DNA of 64,000 nt from NCBI RefSeq assembly GCF_014696625.1, contig NZ_JACJQL010000018.1, positions 55,316-119,315 of the forward strand. The letters are read 5' to 3'. The DNA is from Nostoc parmelioides FACHB-3921. GTDB taxonomy: Bacteria; Cyanobacteriota; Cyanobacteriia; Cyanobacteriales; Nostocaceae. Numbering within the stretch: the first letter of the stretch is position 1; every line of letters begins with the position of its first letter. The notes under the pieces were generated by a model. It did not search any database. It worked only from the letters and a program-made list of their open reading frames with translations, and was not told the origin of the DNA. A program made the position numbers and the translations under genes. Below are positions 1 to 8,525 of this stretch, piece by piece.

Positions 1-45
1 AGCAACTTTCTCATTTTCCTTGCTGTTATATTTTGCGATCGTCAT
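1..45 (-). CDS. Start of probable methyl-accepting chemotaxis receptor (partial)
   Basis: Only the first 15 codons lie in the window, reading leftward from an ATG at 45 (MTIAKYNSKENEKVA). A GAGG motif lies about ten bases upstream, so the start is credible. The peptide is too short to identify by itself. The call rests on context: in cyanobacterial pil/hmp chemotaxis operons the order is PATAN regulator, CheY, CheW, then the membrane receptor (PilJ/HmpD), and the three preceding genes here follow that order on the same strand. The 152-base gap from the CheW gene is longer than the other gap in the run, so it may have its own promoter. Confidence 0.45.
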   Translation of the reverse strand, partial: MTIAKYNSKENEKVA

Positions 46-197
46 CTCAATAAACCTCAATTTTTTTTAGTTTAATTATTTGATATTTGCTAATTAGTGT
101 TACACTTGAATTGATGGATATGTAATTGTTAGCAAATTTAAGTTATTGTGAAGATTATAGGCTTTGAAAGCCATAATCAATACTGCTTGATTGATGA

Positions 198-671
198 CTA
201 GTTATGAGTAACCCACATAGGAGAATGAATAATAGCACTAGCATCTAAATTGAACATCATTTTCTCATCATTATTAATGAAATATCCTTGCAAAAAATCA
301 GTAATAGATGATGAAAATAATTCAGCAGCAGGTGCTTTCATTTGATTATTGTCTAGAAACTCAATATCCATCATTTGCCGGACTAGAATTCCTAAATGCT
401 TACCATCATCCTCCAACACAATTGCCATCATTCTTGCCATAAAATTGCTTGTACGTGATAGCGGTGGGTAGCCTAGCATTTCTTCTAAATCTACTAACCA
501 CAACATTTCACCGCGCCAGTTGTACACACCGAGAACACAAGCCGGCATTTGGGGTACGCCGCATATATCCATCAAAGACACTTGTAAAACTTCTGTAATA
601 TGCTGCAAGGAAATTACTGCTGTATCTTTGATTCCCAAATTAAAGCTTAAAAATTTCTGCTGACTTTCCAA
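198..671 (-). CDS. pilI: CheW-like chemotaxis adaptor (PilI/HmpC type)
   Basis: This 157-residue protein is a single CheW-like domain. Seen: the typical middle segment VLGVYNWRGEMLWLVDLEEM (about 47-66) and the later KHLGILVRQMMDIEFLD strand region, at normal family length. CheW proteins couple a membrane chemoreceptor to the CheA histidine kinase. It lies 48 bases after the CheY gene and before a probable receptor, all on the minus strand, so it should be the adaptor of the same pathway. In Synechocystis the equivalent cluster (pilG-pilH-pilI-pilJ) serves type IV pilus motility, and in Nostoc punctiforme (hmp) it serves hormogonium motility. Function in this organism is inferred from gene order. 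Confidence 0.85.
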   Translation of the reverse strand: MESQQKFLSFNLGIKDTAVISLQHITEVLQVSLMDICGVPQMPACVLGVYNWRGEMLWLVDLEEMLGYPPLSRTSNFMARMMAIVLEDDGKHLGILVRQMMDIEFLDNNQMKAPAAELFSSSITDFLQGYFINNDEKMMFNLDASAIIHSPMWVTHN

Positions 672-719
672 ATTTTCACCCTTTAATTTATTTAGTATTT
701 GGTTGATTTCTAGAAAATT

Positions 720-1082
720 TTATCTAGAAAGTCTCTTGAGAGTTAAAGTTAACTCTTCCTGATTGATGGGCTTAGAAAGATAAGCTTCTGCCCCTAACAT
801 ATTTCCCCAAGTTTTATCTACATCACTATTTTTGGTAGAACAGAAAACCACAGGGATATTGCTAGTCTTTGGATTATTTTTCAGTTCTCGACAAATTTCA
901 AAACCACTTTTACCTGGTAAAATCACATCCAGAAATATTAAATCTGGCTGAGTTACATCTAATTTTTCTTGGGCTTCCTCACTACTTGTGGCACTAATTA
1001 CAGAATAGCCAGCTTGTTGTAAGTAACGAATAAGAATTTCGCGGTCGGTGAGACCATCCTCGATAACTAACACTGTATTCAT
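720..1082 (-). CDS. pilH: CheY-like single-domain response regulator (PilH/HmpB type)
   Basis: The 120-residue protein is a complete receiver domain with no output domain. The acidic pair E8-D9, the phospho-acceptor D52 (in LIFLDVILPG) and the conserved K104 (YLSKP) are all present, so it should accept phosphate from a CheA-type kinase. It lies between the PATAN-receiver gene and the CheW gene on the minus strand. A 279-base gap separates it from the PATAN gene, wide enough for a second promoter, although I could not assign one. By gene order it matches PilH/HmpB. Confidence 0.87.
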   Translation of the reverse strand: MNTVLVIEDGLTDREILIRYLQQAGYSVISATSSEEAQEKLDVTQPDLIFLDVILPGKSGFEICRELKNNPKTSNIPVVFCSTKNSDVDKTWGNMLGAEAYLSKPINQEELTLTLKRLSR

Positions 1083-1361
1083 GATAATTTTCTGTAAAAT
1101 TGTAGGTTTTTAGCTAAAATATCAAAGGCAAATTGTGTATTTAATCCTGACAACCACAGGCTAGTTGTTTGTTATAATTTTGATCTCTTAATGTTAAATT
1201 CGGCTCAGGAAAAATACGTATACTTCATATTTTCTTGACCGAAATACACTTATTTATTGCAAATAATTATGTACCAAAGTTAACAATAATTTATCCTGAA
1301 AAATAAATTACTCTAGACCATCAAAAGATTCCATGTATTCATCAATTAGGGACACTGATTA

Positions 1362-2543
1362 TTAACAAAATTCTAAACGAGATCCTGTTTTGGCTGTGGA
1401 TGTAGGTTGCATAGGTAAGTATTTACGGATTATACTCATCACCCTATCTGCTGCTACAGGCTTTGTGAGAAAGTCAGTAGAACCCACAACCTTAGCACGT
1501 ACTCGATCTAACAGACCATCATTGCCTGTTAAGATAATTACGGGTGTGTTAGCAAAAGTAGGAATTCGCCGCAATTGCGTACATATTTCATAACCACTAG
1601 CCACTGGCATGATTAAATCTAAAAAGATCAAGTCTGGTTTTTCTTGAATCAGCAGTGGTAATGCCTGTACAGCATCTTGAATTTTGATGAATTTCATTTC
1701 ATTGGCGGTGATAATATCTTCCAGAAGTTTACAAACCTGTGGACTATCATCTACACAGGCTATCACCGGAACCTTGGATTTTGTAGGTTGTGCAGAGGTC
1801 GCCTTATTGAGAGTTTCTACTACAGCTAAAGGTAAATCGGGCAACTCCACCAATTCGATGATTCCTTTAAGGACATAGGGTAGCAAAGAACGGGAGACTG
1901 GCAAAACATTCTGCCTCATTTTGGCAGCTAAATCTCGCAATGTGGATTTGCCATTAATTAAAGTGACAAAGTTTTTATAAACAGATGGACTTACCTGTTG
2001 TTGGAGTTGTTCTGGTCTACAAATTACTGGTGCTAAGTCAGGACAAATATTTACCAAGCCCGCTTCTGACCAATTTTTCCACGATTCTAGCATCTGTTTC
2101 ATTGACACATCTGCACTCGTGAAACTCATTGGTGTCTCTAGGATAACTTTTTGGTTACGTTCGCAACTAATAGTGACAAAATTACTCTGTTGGGCTAATT
2201 CAAACAGAAGTTCGTTGATGGTATTATCAACAATACTATGAATTTGCTCCCGTTGAATCTTCTGCTTTTTATACAAAATTTCTAACAGGCGGTAATCCCA
2301 GTAACTCATCGATATATCTTGCGGACGTAGTTGCATTTTATCAACATCAATCTGTGGGCAATGTTGAGCCATGAGTCTACGCCAGCGACGAAAAGGATGA
2401 GTTCCTCCTGTTGCCCAAACTATCCTACCCAATCGATAATAGAAAGTCCATTGATGTCCCTTAGGACTATTAATAACTAACTGTCCATTATATTGGAGTT
2501 GGGTACAAGTTTTAAATTCATTAAGTACGTTATTTGATACCAT
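1362..2543 (-). CDS. pilG: PATAN-domain response regulator (PatA/PilG-like)
   Basis: The protein has an N-terminal PATAN (DUF4388) domain, recognised by FKTCTQLQYNGQLVI and YYRLGRIVWATGGTH, a middle helical region, and a C-terminal receiver from about residue 257 with the acidic pair in ACVDDSP, phospho-acceptor in LIFLDLIMP and LTKP lysine. PatA and PilG share this architecture. The reading frame is open to a TTG at 2648, but that TTG lies inside a perfect inverted repeat; I prefer the ATG at 2543 (393 residues), which starts just before the PATAN homology. Neither has a clear ribosome-binding site. As first gene of a pilGHI-type operon it probably acts in motility rather than heterocyst patterning, where PatA itself acts. 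Confidence 0.8.
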   Translation of the reverse strand: MVSNNVLNEFKTCTQLQYNGQLVINSPKGHQWTFYYRLGRIVWATGGTHPFRRWRRLMAQHCPQIDVDKMQLRPQDISMSYWDYRLLEILYKKQKIQREQIHSIVDNTINELLFELAQQSNFVTISCERNQKVILETPMSFTSADVSMKQMLESWKNWSEAGLVNICPDLAPVICRPEQLQQQVSPSVYKNFVTLINGKSTLRDLAAKMRQNVLPVSRSLLPYVLKGIIELVELPDLPLAVVETLNKATSAQPTKSKVPVIACVDDSPQVCKLLEDIITANEMKFIKIQDAVQALPLLIQEKPDLIFLDLIMPVASGYEICTQLRRIPTFANTPVIILTGNDGLLDRVRAKVVGSTDFLTKPVAADRVMSIIRKYLPMQPTSTAKTGSRLEFC

Positions 2544-2616
2544 CAGACCGGGGGAAATTGTATTCGATATCTGTGATTTTAAAATCAGCTTTCTCAAAAC
2601 CCCAACCAGTAAGCTG

Positions 2617-2651
2617 CTGTTGTTTGACAAATGAATTTTGTCAAACAACAG
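2617..2651. promoter_or_regulatory. Perfect 15-bp inverted repeat upstream of the pilG-like gene
   Basis: The arms CTGTTGTTTGACAAA (2617-2631) and its exact complement (2637-2651) flank five bases. It sits 74 to 108 bases before the preferred ATG of the PATAN regulator gene. It could be a two-fold operator or a hairpin in the 5' leader. There is no T-run, and no upstream gene on the minus strand that it could terminate. Confidence 0.55.
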
Positions 2652-3268
2652 TTGATTGAATTATAGTTTAATTCATTGAAAGGTGATAAAACATGAAAGA
2701 TAAAAGTGACAGAAGATATTATCATTGATGATTTTTTATCATTATCTTCTGCATCTAGTCCACGACTTTAATCTTGTTTTTTATTCTAGATAATATCGCT
2801 ATATTTGAATACTCCCATAGATAAATCAATCTTCATTGACTTATCATTTTAAATACTTTTAATTTATTTTATATCCGTAAAATTCCTGATTTTCTCATCA
2901 GGAAAAAGTGTTATGTTTCCGCAATTGTGATGATGAAGAAGCAATTGTTTCAATAAATTACGATAGTCTTTGATTACAAATATGGATATTAAATAAATAT
3001 TCTGTTCGTATCCAAATTATAAGTTTACTGATGGATTCGCCGCGCTTTGTCAATGTTGGCTGCATTCAAAATACAAAGTTGTTTATTTTTCTCTAAGTTT
3101 GTGATGGTACTTTGTCGGTAAAATATAATTTTAAGGTATTTATTGTGTCTAAACAGTAGTGATATTACTTAAGTAGCAAGGACGGTGTGAGCAAAAGAGG
3201 TAATTTTGGGTTTCCTACCATCTTCTATAATTGATAGAACCTGCATACATAATCTTAGGCATGAAGCT
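2652..3268. other. AT-rich intergenic region between divergent pilG-like gene and ileS
   Basis: About 600 bases without a convincing gene. It must hold the promoters of the leftward chemotaxis operon and of rightward ileS. One small hairpin is visible: TTCCTGAT at 2883-2890 pairs with ATCAGGAA at 2897-2904 around a six-base loop. No T-box-like structure was recognised. Confidence 0.5.
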
Positions 3269-6151
3269 GTGACGGAAACTGGAAGCTACAAAGATACTGT
3301 AAATTTACCCAAGACCAATTTTGATATGCGGGCGAACGCCATTAAGCGGGAACCCGAAATCCAAAAGTTTTGGGAAGAAAATCAAATTTTTGAGAGCCTG
3401 TCGCAAAATAACCCAGGTGAATTATTTATACTGCACGATGGGCCTCCCTACGCTAACGGCTCACTTCATATTGGTCATGCCTTAAATAAAATTCTCAAAG
3501 ATATTATTAATCGTTACCAACTGCTGCAAGGTCGGAAGGTTCGCTATGTGCCTGGTTGGGACTGTCACGGCTTACCAATTGAATTAAAAGTTTTGCAAAA
3601 TCTCAAGTCAGCAGAACGGCAAAATTTAACACCACTACAACTGCGGCAAAAGGCTAAAGAGTTCGCTTTGGCTACTGTTGATGACCAACGCCAAAATTTT
3701 AAACGTTATGGTGTTTGGGGTGACTGGGATAATCCATATTTGACGCTGAAGCCTGAATATGAGGCGGCGCAGATTGGTGTGTTTGGGCAGATGGTCTTAA
3801 AAGGATACATATATCGTGGGTTGAAGCCTGTTCACTGGAGTCCTAGTTCTAAGACAGCGTTGGCTGAGGCGGAGTTGGAATATCCAGAAGGGCATACTTC
3901 CCGGAGTATCTATGCGGCTTTTCCTGTGACTAGTTTAGCTGAGGCGGCAAAACCTTTGTTGGGTGAGTATTTGCCTGATTTGGGTGTGGCTATCTGGACT
4001 ACTACGCCTTGGACTATTCCGGGAAATTTGGCGGTGGCTGTTAATGGCGATTTGAATTATGCTGTGGTGGAAATCTCACACAAAGGCGCAGAGGCGCAAA
4101 GTAATTTCAAGTATTTGATTGTGGCGGCTGATTTAGTGGAACGTTTGGCGGCGACTATCTCGGCGCAGTTGACTGTGAAAGCTACTTTTAAAGGTAAGGA
4201 GTTGGAACATACTACTTACCGTCATCCTTTATTTGACCGGGAAAGTCCGGTGGTTGTGGGTGGTGATTATATCACTACTGATTCGGGTACTGGGTTGGTA
4301 CATACTGCCCCTGGTCATGGTCAAGAAGACTATGTTGTGGGTCTGCGTTATGGTTTGCCTATTCTTGCACCTGTGGACGACAATGGCGATTTTACCCAGG
4401 AGGCGGGACAGTTTGCTGGGTTGAATGTGTTGGGTGATGGCAATCAGGCGGTCATTGATGCGTTGACGGCTGCGGGTTCCTTGTTGAAGGAAGAAGCTTA
4501 TGCACATAAGTATCCTTATGATTGGCGGACTAAGAAGCCGACAATTTTCCGGGCGACTGAACAGTGGTTTGCTTCGGTGGAAGGTTTCCGGGATGAGGCA
4601 CTAAAGGCGATCGCTACTGTAAAATGGATACCAGCCCAAGGTGAAAATCGCATCACGCCGATGGTGGCGGAACGTTCTGATTGGTGTATCTCTCGCCAGC
4701 GTTCCTGGGGTGTACCAATTCCGGTATTCTACGATGAGGAAACCAATGAACCTCTACTAAATGAGGAAACCATCAACTATGTACAAGCCATCATTGCCGA
4801 AAAAGGTTCCGATGCTTGGTGGGAGTTGTCGGTAGAGGAATTATTACCAGAGTCCTATAGAAATAATGGTCGGTCTTACCGCAGAGGTACAGACACGATG
4901 GATGTATGGTTTGATTCTGGTTCTTCTTGGGCTTCCGTAGTCAAGCAGCGTCCAGAGTTACGCTACCCGGCGGATATGTATTTGGAAGGTTCCGACCAAC
5001 ATCGCGGTTGGTTCCAGTCGAGTTTGTTGACTAGTGTGGCTGTGAATGGCATTGCACCTTACAAAACTGTATTAACTCATGGCTTTGTTTTGGATGAACA
5101 AGGGCGGAAAATGAGTAAATCAGAAGGAAATGTAGTTGACCCAAAAATTCTCATTTCTGGGGGTAAAGACCAGAAGAAAGAACCACCTTATGGTGCAGAT
5201 GTTATGCGGTTGTGGGCATCTTCTGTAGATTACACCGGGGATGTGCGTTTGGGTGGCAATATCATCAAACAACTCAACGATGTCAGAGGTAAGATTCGCA
5301 ATACGGCGCGGTTCTTGCTAGGTAGTTTGCATGACTTTGACCCAGAAAAAGACGCTGTACAGTTTGAGGAAATGCCGCAGTTAGATAAGTATATGCTGCA
5401 CCGCATCCGTGAGGTGTTTGAGGAAGTGACGGAAGCTTTTGAAAGTTTCCAATTCTTCCGCTTCTTCCAAACGGTGCAGAATTTCTGCGTGGTGGATTTA
5501 TCTAACTTCTACTTAGATGTTGCCAAGGATAGATTATATATCAGCGCAGCCGATTCTTTCCGCCGCCGCAGTTGTCAGACAGTGATACACATTGCTCTAC
5601 AAAATTTAGCACGAGCGATCGCCCCAGTGCTATGTCACACAGCTGAAGATATCTGGCAATATCTCCCGTACAAAACACCGTATAAATCAGTGTTTGAAGC
5701 TGGTTGGGTACAAGTAGAGGAGAAATGGCATAATCCAGAGTTGGCAGGGTTTTGGCAACAATTACGCCAGTTACGCACCGATGTTAACAAGGTGTTAGAA
5801 CAAGCTAGGGTAGAAAAAATGATTGGTTCTTCCCTAGAAGCGAAAGCTTTGATTTACGTCAAAGATACCAACTCTCGCAACGCCATTGCAACTTTAAATC
5901 CTGAAGTTGGTAACGGCGTAGATGAACTGCGTTATTTATTCTTGACATCCCAAGTAGAGTTGTTAGATGCTGCTGACAAACTGCAAGATGGGAAATATAC
6001 CTCCCAGTCTGATAGTTGGGGAATTGGGATAGTCAATGCAGATGGGGAAAAATGCGATCGCTGTTGGAACTACTCCACCCATGTGGGAGAATCAGCAGAG
6101 CATCCCCTACTCTGTGAACGCTGCGTTCCTGCCTTAGCTGGCGAGTTTTAG
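3269..6151 (+). CDS. ileS: Isoleucyl-tRNA synthetase
   Basis: Class I aminoacyl-tRNA synthetase that charges tRNA-Ile in the cytoplasm. Seen: HIGH at residues 67-70, KMSKS at 614-618, the editing (CP1) domain between them, and a C-terminal zinc finger made of CDRCW and a later LCERC pair. The length of 960 residues is normal for a bacterial IleS. The frame is open further upstream to a TTG at 3206, but homology begins at the GTG at 3269 (VTETGSYKDT), which I take as start. A stand-alone rightward gene; its neighbour across the upstream gap is divergent. Confidence 0.97.
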   Translation: MTETGSYKDTVNLPKTNFDMRANAIKREPEIQKFWEENQIFESLSQNNPGELFILHDGPPYANGSLHIGHALNKILKDIINRYQLLQGRKVRYVPGWDCHGLPIELKVLQNLKSAERQNLTPLQLRQKAKEFALATVDDQRQNFKRYGVWGDWDNPYLTLKPEYEAAQIGVFGQMVLKGYIYRGLKPVHWSPSSKTALAEAELEYPEGHTSRSIYAAFPVTSLAEAAKPLLGEYLPDLGVAIWTTTPWTIPGNLAVAVNGDLNYAVVEISHKGAEAQSNFKYLIVAADLVERLAATISAQLTVKATFKGKELEHTTYRHPLFDRESPVVVGGDYITTDSGTGLVHTAPGHGQEDYVVGLRYGLPILAPVDDNGDFTQEAGQFAGLNVLGDGNQAVIDALTAAGSLLKEEAYAHKYPYDWRTKKPTIFRATEQWFASVEGFRDEALKAIATVKWIPAQGENRITPMVAERSDWCISRQRSWGVPIPVFYDEETNEPLLNEETINYVQAIIAEKGSDAWWELSVEELLPESYRNNGRSYRRGTDTMDVWFDSGSSWASVVKQRPELRYPADMYLEGSDQHRGWFQSSLLTSVAVNGIAPYKTVLTHGFVLDEQGRKMSKSEGNVVDPKILISGGKDQKKEPPYGADVMRLWASSVDYTGDVRLGGNIIKQLNDVRGKIRNTARFLLGSLHDFDPEKDAVQFEEMPQLDKYMLHRIREVFEEVTEAFESFQFFRFFQTVQNFCVVDLSNFYLDVAKDRLYISAADSFRRRSCQTVIHIALQNLARAIAPVLCHTAEDIWQYLPYKTPYKSVFEAGWVQVEEKWHNPELAGFWQQLRQLRTDVNKVLEQARVEKMIGSSLEAKALIYVKDTNSRNAIATLNPEVGNGVDELRYLFLTSQVELLDAADKLQDGKYTSQSDSWGIGIVNADGEKCDRCWNYSTHVGESAEHPLLCERCVPALAGEF

Positions 6152-6169
6152 AACAGGTTTAACATGAAT

Positions 6170-6197
6170 GTAGAGACGTTTTATTCAACGTCTCTAC
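6170..6197. repeat. Perfect 11-bp hairpin of a dispersed repeat family
   Basis: GTAGAGACGTT pairs with AACGTCTCTAC around TTATTC, just after ileS. There is no T-run after it, so it is not a typical terminator. The same GAGACG core occurs in the hairpin at 6883-6900, which points to one dispersed repeat family. Confidence 0.6.
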
Positions 6198-6217
6198 GCC
6201 AAAATTCAGAAGGGATT

Positions 6218-6823
6218 ATGAACACGCAATCACCTGTAGCCACAGACATCTTAGGAATGGTGCTGAAAATGCAACCAAACATAATCGTTAGTGACGAGCA
6301 ATTGTTTGATTTCTGTCAAGTAAACCGTGATTTTCGCATTGAACGTAATCACCTTGGAGAATTATTGATTATGCCACCCACAGGCGCAGAAACAGATGAG
6401 CGCAATTTTAATTTAACTGGTCAATTATGGATATGGACAAAGCAAAATGGTACAGGTGTAGGTTTTGGTTCTAGCGGTGGTTTTACCTTACCTAACGGTG
6501 CAGTACGTTCTCCTGATGCAGCCTGGATTAAAAAAGCCAGATGGGAAGCGATACCTGTAGAACAAAGAAAGAGGTTTGCGCCTATTTGTCCTGAATTTGT
6601 AGTGGAATTGCGTTCAGAGACTGATAGTTTGAAAACATTACAAGAAAAGATGGAAGAATATATAGATAATGGTACAGAATTAGGTTGGTTAATAGATAGG
6701 AAACAACGTAAAGTATTTATTTATCGTCCCGATCAAGCTGTAAAAGAATTAGATAATCCTTCGACATTAAGCGGCGAAGATATATTACCAGGATTTGTTT
6801 TAGATTTAAGTCAAATTTGGTAA
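6218..6823 (+). CDS. Uma2 family (DUF820) PD-(D/E)XK nuclease-fold protein
   Basis: This 201-residue protein matches the Uma2 family, which is greatly expanded in cyanobacteria. Motifs seen are RSPDAAWI (the Asp), PEFVVELRS (the E-x-R pair of the restriction-endonuclease-like core), a helix with LQEKMEEYIDNG, and the closing GWLIDRKQRKVFIYR strand. Biological substrates of the family are largely unknown; some members are associated with mobile elements. The ATG at 6218 follows AGAAGGG; an upstream in-frame ATG at 6164 would place the start within a repeat hairpin and is less likely. It follows ileS in the same direction but is separated by the hairpin. Confidence 0.85.
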   Translation: MNTQSPVATDILGMVLKMQPNIIVSDEQLFDFCQVNRDFRIERNHLGELLIMPPTGAETDERNFNLTGQLWIWTKQNGTGVGFGSSGGFTLPNGAVRSPDAAWIKKARWEAIPVEQRKRFAPICPEFVVELRSETDSLKTLQEKMEEYIDNGTELGWLIDRKQRKVFIYRPDQAVKELDNPSTLSGEDILPGFVLDLSQIW

Positions 6824-6882
6824 GTGATTAATAATATAATACCAATCTGAAAAAACAGTACGACAAATAAAGCATTTGTAGA

Positions 6883-6900
6883 GACGCGATTCATCGCGTC
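6883..6900. repeat. Perfect 8-bp hairpin, second copy of the GAGACG repeat
   Basis: GACGCGAT and ATCGCGTC flank two bases. It is related to the hairpin at 6170-6197 and lies in the gap between the convergent Uma2 and ParA genes, followed by a tract of imperfect ACCTATT heptamers (about 6945-6985). Confidence 0.55.
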
Positions 6901-7017
6901 TTCTTCACCCAATGATTTGTTGCTAGGGTCGGTAATAGATAATTTTTTACCATTACCTATTACCTATCACCTATTACCAACTCCCAAGATATGATCAGTG
7001 TTTAAGCAGACATAATA

Positions 7018-7902
7018 TTACAACTTCTGCAACAACTCCTGAGTTAACTGCAAAAATGCCTTAGACCCGGCTGACTGGGGTGCGTTCAACACAGCCGGCA
7101 TAAAACTATCCACCGCTTTCGCAACATTAATATCGACTGGAATTTGTGCCTTACAAATTTGTTCTACACCAAAATCTTCGACAACTCGGTGCATAACTTG
7201 TTTGTAATATCTACCAGTCAGTAGATTAGTGTTGCACATACTAAAGACAATTCCCAGCATTTTAATATTTATCTTCGCTTCTTGTTCATGACTTTCTTTT
7301 AACTGGCCAATGCGTCTTTCTAAAAGTTGAATCCCCACCACAGATAAGGGTTCTGGCTTGGCGGGTAACAGATAAAAATCACTGGCAGCTAGGGCGCTAC
7401 GGGTCATTAAATTATAACCGGGGGCGCAATCTAAAAGAATAAAATCATATTCGTCGCGCACTGGTTTTAAGATGTTATTAATCAAGACTCTTTCGAAGCG
7501 ATTCCAAACATTTTCAAAGTCTTGTTCACCTAAAGCAACTGTTTGTCTGTGCAGCATTTCTGACACGACAAACTCATCATATAAGTCGATATCTCCTGGC
7601 AATAAATTTAGACCGGGGAGATTACAAACATTAGTTTGAACAATATCGTTGATTGTCAGCTTGCCGTTGGGATCTGGATTAATCACATCATCGATGAGAT
7701 ATCTGAAAGTTAGTCTTTGTTTGCGGCGCTTGGCAAAATCTAAAGGTGACATCAAGCTGAGTGTGGCGCTGATTTGCGTATCTAAATCCAGCACCAGCAC
7801 CCGTTTACCATAATTTTTCGCCAAACAGGTGGCTAAGTTAACGGTGAGGGTGGTTTTCCCGACACCGCCTTTCATGTTTGCTGTAGCAATTACATATCCC
7901 AT
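7018..7902 (-). CDS. ParA/Soj family ATPase (solitary)
   Basis: A 294-residue P-loop ATPase of the ParA/MinD superfamily. Seen: the deviant Walker A motif KGGVGKTT at residues 11-18 with its signature lysine, VLVLDLDTQISATLS just after it, and the Walker B strand YDFILLDCAPG near the middle. Members position plasmids, chromosomes or protein complexes. No ParB gene lies beside it, so this is an orphan ParA; its cargo is unknown. The ATG at 7902 has a good site, AGAGGAAATAACAA, in front. The upstream neighbour is repeat-rich non-coding DNA and a broken transposase. Confidence 0.9.
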   Translation of the reverse strand: MGYVIATANMKGGVGKTTLTVNLATCLAKNYGKRVLVLDLDTQISATLSLMSPLDFAKRRKQRLTFRYLIDDVINPDPNGKLTINDIVQTNVCNLPGLNLLPGDIDLYDEFVVSEMLHRQTVALGEQDFENVWNRFERVLINNILKPVRDEYDFILLDCAPGYNLMTRSALAASDFYLLPAKPEPLSVVGIQLLERRIGQLKESHEQEAKINIKMLGIVFSMCNTNLLTGRYYKQVMHRVVEDFGVEQICKAQIPVDINVAKAVDSFMPAVLNAPQSAGSKAFLQLTQELLQKL

Positions 7903-7983
7903 TTGTTATTTCCTCTGATGGCGCGTTCCCATTTGGTAGCGTACACCCGTTCTGAATAATTGAATCTTCCGTTAAATTTTATA

Positions 7984-8160
7984 TTTATAGCAGTTGACGG
8001 TTGACAGTTAACAGTTAACAGAGTTGAAGCAAAAAATTGTAGGTTGGGTGGAGGCTTTGCGTAACCCAACACGGTAGAGGAACGAAACCCAACATTCAAT
8101 ACGGTTCGGTTAAGATCCCCCCGCCTGCGGCGATCCCCTTAAAAAAGCAGGACTGTCTCA
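7984..8160. repeat. Short tandem heptamer tract and hairpin repeats
   Basis: From 7984 there is a tract of TTGACAG/TTAACAG heptamers (STRR type). After it come a GGGT..ACCC imperfect palindrome around 8041-8075 and a C-rich segment (8115-8140). An open frame of 69 codons crosses this on the minus strand but consists of repeats and has no recognisable protein features. Confidence 0.5.
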
Positions 8161-8203
8161 TTCCCTAAAACAGGTAAAATTGCAAGGGTAGAAGGGGGAA
8201 AAT

Positions 8204-8505
8204 AATGGGTGCGTCTCTGATTGAACAATTAAAGCAAGTGGAAGATTTTAGAACGACTGATGGACGAAGACATCCGATGTGGCTGATATTGCTGTTTGTC
8301 ATAATGGGAACGATGAATGGGGATGTGGGATATCGTGGTTGGGGAGATTTTGTTAAACGGCATAGACGGGTATAAATGCGTGAAATTTGGCATTCAAAAA
8401 CATGGGGTTCTCTCATCTTCAACAATTCGACGTGTAGTTATGGGATTGAATTTTGATAAACTGGCAGAAAAATTTAATGAATGGGCATTGATGCTTAATT
8501 TTGAA
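8204..8505 (+). pseudogene. Broken ISAs1-family transposase, N-terminal part
   Basis: Frame one, from ATG at 8204, reads VEDFRTTDGRRHPMWLILLF and GDVGYRGWGDFVKRHRR, the N-terminal region of ISAs1-type DDE transposases, then stops. Homology resumes in another frame from about 8392 with IQKHGVLSSSTIRRVVMGL and DKLAEKFNEWAL. The remainder, including the DDE catalytic core, is missing. So this is a frameshifted and truncated relic of about 100 codons. A possible element end (GCAGGACTGTCTCATTCC) lies at about 8145-8163, but no matching right end was found. Confidence 0.75.
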
Positions 8506-8525
8506 TTTTGAATTTTGAATTGGTA

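Noticed and set aside
7890..8099. 69-codon minus-strand open frame upstream of ParA
   Set aside because: Made largely of heptamer and hairpin repeats; no protein-like features.
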